Shown in pieces: positions 62,845 through 64,000 of a stretch of DNA of 64,000 bases. How positions within the stretch are numbered: the first letter of the stretch is position 1; each line of letters begins with the position of its first letter. Below the pieces are notes generated by a model that worked only from the letters and a program-made list of their open reading frames with translations, was not told the origin of the DNA and did not search any database. The position numbers were made by a program, and so were the translations under genes. Origin of the DNA: DATBVX01 sp963810775. GTDB taxonomy: Bacteria > Pseudomonadota > Gammaproteobacteria > Steroidobacterales > Steroidobacteraceae. The stretch covers positions 27,018-91,017 of the forward strand of contig CAWEOT010000023.1 in NCBI GenBank assembly GCA_963810775.1, read 5' to 3'.

Positions 62845-64000
62845 ATGTTTGCGATCGACTACAAGGATCTGGGTACACCGCCAGCCGAGAACGGCAAGCC
62901 GGTCGAACTCGAGGTCGATGGCGTCGCGGTGACCGTTCCCGAGGGGACTTCGGTCATGCGCGCCGCGATGCTCGCGGGTGTCCAGGTTCCCAAGCTGTGC
63001 GCGACCGACACGCTCAAGGCGTTTGGTTCCTGCCGCTTGTGCCTGGTGGAGATCGAGGGTCGACGCGGATACCCGGCCTCGTGTACGACCACCGTCGCAG
63101 CGGGCATGAAGATCCTTACGCAGTCGGAGAAGCTGACCCAGCTGCGCAAGAACGTCATCGAGCTCTATGTCTCCGAGCACCCGCTCGATTGCGAGACCTG
63201 CCCTGCTACGGGCCATTGCGAGCTCGAGGACATGGCCGAGGCCGTCGGCGTAACTGATTCGCGCTACACGCTGCGAGGCGTGCCGCGACCCGCGGCCGCC
63301 AAGGACCTCAGCAATCCGTATTTCACCTTCGACCCTGACCTCTGCATCGTCTGCTCGCGCTGCGTGCGCGCCTGCGATGAGGTGCAGGGTACGTTCGCGC
63401 TCACCATCGAGAATCGCGGTATGACCTCGCACGTCTCGGCGAGCCAGCACGAGCCGTTCATGGACTCGGAGTGCGTGTCGTGCGGAGCGTGTGTCGAATC
63501 GTGTCCGACCGGCGCACTGTTCGAAAAGTCGCTGGCGGTACTTGGCCAGGCGGAGCGCGCGGCCAAGACGACCTGCGGCTATTGCGGCGTGGGTTGCTCG
63601 TTCAAGGCGGAATTGCGTGGCACCGGATCGGAAGTCGAAGTGGTGCGCATGGCGCCGGACCGCGAGGGTCACGCCAACGAGGGCCATGCCTGCGTCAAGG
63701 GTCGGTTCGCATATGGCTACGCGACCCACCCGGATCGCGTCACACAGCCTTTAGTGCGCGCGCGGATCACCGATCCCTGGGTCGCGACCACCTGGGATGA
63801 AGCGATCGCCCACGCGGCGCGCGAGTTCAAGCGCATCCAGAAGAAGTACGGACGTGACTCGGTGGGAGGCATCACTTCTTCGCGCTGCACGAACGAGGAA
63901 ACCTTCCTGGTGCAGAAGCTGGTACGCGCGGCTTTCGGCAACAACAACGTGGATACTTGCGCGCGCGTATGTCATTCGCCCACCGGTTATGGTCTCAAGC
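62845..64000 (+). CDS. fdsA: NAD-dependent formate dehydrogenase alpha subunit, molybdenum-binding (3' truncated by window edge)
   Basis: The first 385 residues of a protein usually about 950 long. The N-terminal [2Fe-2S] domain has cysteines 52, 63, 66 and 80. Next come a His/Cys cluster motif (HPLDCETCPATGHC), two ferredoxin-type [4Fe-4S] motifs (CIVCSRCVRAC and CVSCGACVESCP) and the CGYCGVGC cluster of the molybdopterin domain. The active-site residue is Cys376 in RVCHSPTG, so it is a cysteine and not a selenocysteine enzyme. GAGGAGAAG precedes ATG 62845. It oxidises formate to CO2 with NAD via FdsB. Confidence 0.94.
   Translation, partial: MFAIDYKDLGTPPAENGKPVELEVDGVAVTVPEGTSVMRAAMLAGVQVPKLCATDTLKAFGSCRLCLVEIEGRRGYPASCTTTVAAGMKILTQSEKLTQLRKNVIELYVSEHPLDCETCPATGHCELEDMAEAVGVTDSRYTLRGVPRPAAAKDLSNPYFTFDPDLCIVCSRCVRACDEVQGTFALTIENRGMTSHVSASQHEPFMDSECVSCGACVESCPTGALFEKSLAVLGQAERAAKTTCGYCGVGCSFKAELRGTGSEVEVVRMAPDREGHANEGHACVKGRFAYGYATHPDRVTQPLVRARITDPWVATTWDEAIAHAAREFKRIQKKYGRDSVGGITSSRCTNEETFLVQKLVRAAFGNNNVDTCARVCHSPTGYGLK

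Noticed and set aside
63961..63975. Selenocysteine in the formate dehydrogenase active site
   Set aside because: The codon at the active site (63970-63972) is TGT, cysteine, and no in-frame TGA is present in the visible part.

Overview
The window is 64 kb of GC-rich, densely packed proteobacterial chromosome, probably from a gammaproteobacterium. It combines a REP-associated tyrosine transposase with its REP repeats, a TonB receptor gene, beta-etherase-like glutathione transferases, spinster-type MFS carriers and a soluble NAD-dependent formate dehydrogenase. No rRNA or tRNA gene, phage, plasmid or CRISPR feature is visible, so the taxonomic guess rests on gene content only. Genes sit in long collinear runs, often with 4-base ATGA or GTGA overlaps, and nearly all are catabolic.

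Layout. 0-2 kb: a LigD-like short-chain dehydrogenase (SDR) cut by the window edge, then small proteins. 2-12 kb: two divergent sets that share the CATG at their start codons; the rightward run carries a lactonase-like MBL protein, a beta-hydroxyacid dehydrogenase, a carboxymuconolactone decarboxylase homologue, an NTF2-fold protein, a serine hydrolase, a GMC oxidoreductase, a second MBL protein, an SDR and a cytochrome P450. 12-17.5 kb: an outer-membrane protein, a GFA protein, a sugar isomerase and a leftward operon of a stand-alone PEP-synthase ATP domain with AccB and AccC. 17.7-31 kb: two LigF-like GSTs, an NTF2 protein, a LigD-like SDR, a MetE-like protein, an aldehyde dehydrogenase, a PQQ dehydrogenase with cytochrome domain, a RAYT element, three more GSTs, a LigW-like amidohydrolase and an AEC permease. 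31.5-34 kb: a TonB receptor gene broken by many indels. 34-45.6 kb: a second PQQ dehydrogenase, aconitase X (two subunits), a TauD-like dioxygenase, two MFS transporters around two LigD-like SDRs, and a ThDP enzyme. 45.6-51.8 kb: YciI protein, aromatic ammonia-lyase, small proteins, thioesterase, MDR reductase and a second amidohydrolase. 51.9-58 kb: NTF2 protein, SDR, NTF2 protein, carotenoid oxygenase, aldehyde dehydrogenase and an AraC regulator. 58.4-64 kb: thiolase, thioesterase, MarR regulator and fdsGBA, with fdsA cut by the window edge.

Functional reading (inference). The set resembles the lignin-dimer pathways known from sphingomonads. LigD-like SDRs with LigF/LigE-like GSTs fit beta-aryl-ether cleavage. 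The NTF2 / NTF2 / carotenoid-oxygenase / aldehyde-dehydrogenase operon fits a diarylpropane-to-stilbene-to-vanillin-type route that releases formaldehyde. GFA and FdsGBA could dispose of the C1 units. Substrates cannot be fixed from sequence.

Two other themes stand out. First, one family of paired inverted REP repeats sits at three gene boundaries: once enclosing its RAYT gene, and twice as short hairpins that overlap stop codons or supply a start codon. Second, at least nine otherwise intact genes carry single-base frameshifts. All of them are +1, and most lie in a short run of one base, which points to uncorrected insertion errors in the assembly rather than gene decay.
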